From JAWXVE01 sp044425555 (GTDB lineage: Bacteria; Bacillota; Clostridia; Lachnospirales; Lachnospiraceae), in assembly GCA_044425555.1 (NCBI GenBank), contig JAWXVF010000129.1:1-7366 (forward strand): a stretch of DNA of 7,366 nucleotides, read 5' to 3'. The position numbers and the translations under genes are program-made. Positions 6,453-7,366 of the stretch are shown here, piece after piece. The stretch's first letter is position 1. The number at the start of each line of letters is the position of its first letter. The notes under the pieces are model-generated. The model saw only the letters and a program-made list of their open reading frames with translations. It was not told the DNA's origin and did no database searches.

Positions 6453-6472
6453 AACTATTTTATCACATAGTT
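6453..6472 (-). promoter_or_regulatory. Candidate hisB promoter (extended -10) within an inverted repeat
   Basis: The minus strand reads TGATAAAAT at 6465-6457, an extended -10 element; the -35 is poor (TAGACT at a 19-base spacing is the best seen). A 6-bp inverted repeat, AACTAT at 6453-6458 and ATAGTT at 6467-6472, surrounds it and could be an operator. Transcription would start near 6450, giving a leader of about 85 bases. No T-box, his leader peptide or attenuator is visible in that leader. Confidence 0.42.
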
Positions 6473-6570
6473 CTTCTGAAAGTCTATCTTTTTCTATTTC
6501 ATAAACCTTATTTTAAATTATGAACAATTTATGAGGAAAGTATTTTTTCACATAAATTACACAATTTTTA

Positions 6571-6594
6571 TGCTATACTGTTTTATACATGTAT
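6571..6594 (+). promoter_or_regulatory. Candidate promoter of the VTC-domain gene with adjoining palindrome
   Basis: TGCTATACT at 6571-6579 is a good extended -10 element about 55 bases before the GTG start; no clear -35 precedes it. The perfect 10-bp palindrome ATACATGTAT at 6585-6594 falls on the expected transcription start and might bind a regulator. Both calls rest on sequence pattern alone. Confidence 0.45.
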
Positions 6595-6632
6595 CATAAG
6601 GTACATTATTATAGAAAGAAAGGAGTGCCTAC

Positions 6633-7304
6633 GTGAAATTTAGACATGAGTTAAAACATGAAATTAGCTATTCAGATTATTTCGTGTTAAAAAATCGCTT
6701 ATCTGCTGTTATGCAACATGATACTAATGGTGACCATGGAACCTATCTTATACGGAGTCTTTATTTTGACAATCTGTATGATTCTGCCTTACGAGAAAAA
6801 GTAGATGGTGTCAATCATCGGGAAAAATTCAGAATACGTTCTTACGACTACAACAATGAATTTATTCGCTTAGAGAAGAAAAGTAAAATAAATGGACTCT
6901 GTAATAAAGTAAGTGCTGTAATCTCTGCGCAAGAAGTAAGTCAAATCATAAATGGAGACATTTTATTTATGAAAGATAATCCAAAACCACTCATCCAAGA
7001 ATTATATCTTAAGATGAACACAAAATGTTTAGTGCCTAAAACATTAGTGGATTATACTAGAGAAGCTTTTATCTTCCCTCCTGGTAATGTGAGAGTCACT
7101 TTAGATTATGATATTAAAACAGGATTAGATGCAACCGATTTCTTAAACCCTAATTGCATTACCGTTCCAACTGGTGATCATGTTATCATTTTAGAAGTAA
7201 AATGGGACGAATTTCTCCCAGAAATTATCAAAGAAATCGTCTTGTTAAAAGGACGCAAAAATTCTGCTTTTTCCAAATATGCAACTTGTAGAATATACGG
7301 TTAA
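6633..7304 (+). CDS. VTC domain protein (polyphosphate polymerase-like)
   Basis: Starts with GTG at 6633, supported by AAAGGAG seven bases upstream; 223 aa, normal for a stand-alone bacterial VTC domain. The VTC fold is a tunnel of beta strands lined with basic and acidic residues that binds nucleotide triphosphate and polyphosphate; in yeast Vtc4 it makes polyphosphate from ATP. The expected elements appear in order: R4-x-E6-x-K8 at the N-terminus, RSLYFDN at 41-47, REKFRIRSYD at 63-72, LEKKSK at 80-85, LVDYTREAF at 138-146, RVTLDYD at 154-160, ILEVKWDEFLP at 186-196, and SAFSKYA at 211-217. No membrane segment is present. In related clostridia such genes often sit beside a DUF4956 membrane protein gene, which would lie beyond the right edge; that neighbour is not seen. 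Polyphosphate synthesis is inferred from family and has rarely been shown for bacterial members. Confidence 0.88.
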   Translation: MKFRHELKHEISYSDYFVLKNRLSAVMQHDTNGDHGTYLIRSLYFDNLYDSALREKVDGVNHREKFRIRSYDYNNEFIRLEKKSKINGLCNKVSAVISAQEVSQIINGDILFMKDNPKPLIQELYLKMNTKCLVPKTLVDYTREAFIFPPGNVRVTLDYDIKTGLDATDFLNPNCITVPTGDHVIILEVKWDEFLPEIIKEIVLLKGRKNSAFSKYATCRIYG

Positions 7305-7329
7305 TGTACTTCTTCTACGTATATTTTAT
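7288..7329 (+). terminator. Weak stem-loop at the end of the VTC-domain gene
   Basis: AATATACG at 7292-7299 pairs with CGTATATT at 7318-7325, extendable by four further pairs including two G-U, across an 18-base loop. The stem starts in the last codons and covers the stop. Only a short T stretch (7324-7327), itself part of the stem, is present, so it is at best a weak terminator and read-through into the next gene is likely. Confidence 0.3.
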
Positions 7330-7343
7330 CTAACACGCTTTAT

Positions 7344-7349
7344 TATAAT
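7344..7349 (+). promoter_or_regulatory. Consensus -10 box near the right edge
   Basis: TATAAT is a perfect -10 hexamer 40 bases after the VTC gene stop, but no convincing -35 lies 16-18 bases upstream and the sequence is AT-rich throughout. It could drive a gene beyond the edge. Confidence 0.25.
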
Positions 7350-7366
7350 ACATTAATAACAAATGT

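Larger units (their letters stand above)
6367..6632. other. Divergent intergenic region between hisB and the VTC-domain gene
   Basis: These 266 very AT-rich bases hold the two back-to-back extended -10 elements described separately, about 110 bases apart. Apart from those and the small inverted repeats near them, I see no RNA gene, no riboswitch-like fold and no complete gene. Confidence 0.6.

Noticed and set aside
6440..6520. Minus-strand open run of about 25 codons before hisB, ending at a TAA, with a Glu/Lys-rich peptide
   Set aside because: It has no start codon in frame, is opened by a stop just upstream, and overlaps the likely hisB promoter; AT-rich sequence gives such runs by chance. 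It contains no His run, so it is not a his leader peptide.
1..7366. CRISPR array, insertion sequence or integrase att site
   Set aside because: No regularly spaced repeats, transposase frames, terminal inverted repeats or tRNA gene are visible, so horizontal transfer of the toxin cassette is not directly supported by this window.

Overview
The window is AT-rich DNA of a low-GC, Gram-positive type. Start sites carry strong AGGAGG-like ribosome binding sites and GTG starts are frequent. The gene content (a HisIE carrying an extra barrel domain, a VTC-domain gene, a type VII secretion effector cassette) best fits the Clostridia, probably Lachnospiraceae. That placement is an inference from gene style, not from a marker gene.

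Region 1 (about 1-3303, minus strand) is a compact polymorphic-toxin cassette of the Firmicutes type VII secretion (T7SSb/LXG) kind. In transcription order it holds a DUF4176-like protein, two small helical proteins (107 and 69 aa) resembling WXG100/Lap partners, a 619-aa effector, and a probable immunity protein cut by the left edge. The effector has a divergent LXG-like helical N-terminus, a glycine-rich hydrophobic middle and a C-terminal TNT-type (NAD+ glycohydrolase) toxin domain. Genes overlap or lie 13-17 nt apart, each with its own ribosome binding site, so they are probably one transcript. The likely logic is that the small proteins dock on the effector and deliver it to a T7SSb machine encoded elsewhere, while the last gene protects the producer. 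No secretion machinery gene is visible here.

Region 2 (3304-3518) is intergenic. It holds a clear intrinsic terminator for the genes to its right, a second and perfect 16-bp stem-loop that swallows the stop codon of the metallo-beta-lactamase-fold gene, and a weak promoter/operator candidate for the toxin cassette.

Region 3 (3519-6366, minus strand) is a short histidine operon: hisB, then hisIE (sharing one base with hisB), then a membrane-anchored metallo-beta-lactamase-fold protein 32 nt downstream of hisIE. The hisIE product has about 225 extra N-terminal residues that look like a worn-down HisA/HisF barrel.

Region 4 (6367-7366) has a 266-bp divergent promoter region with an extended -10 element on each strand, then a plus-strand VTC-domain (polyphosphate polymerase-like) gene, and 62 bp of downstream sequence with a weak stem-loop and a consensus -10 box.
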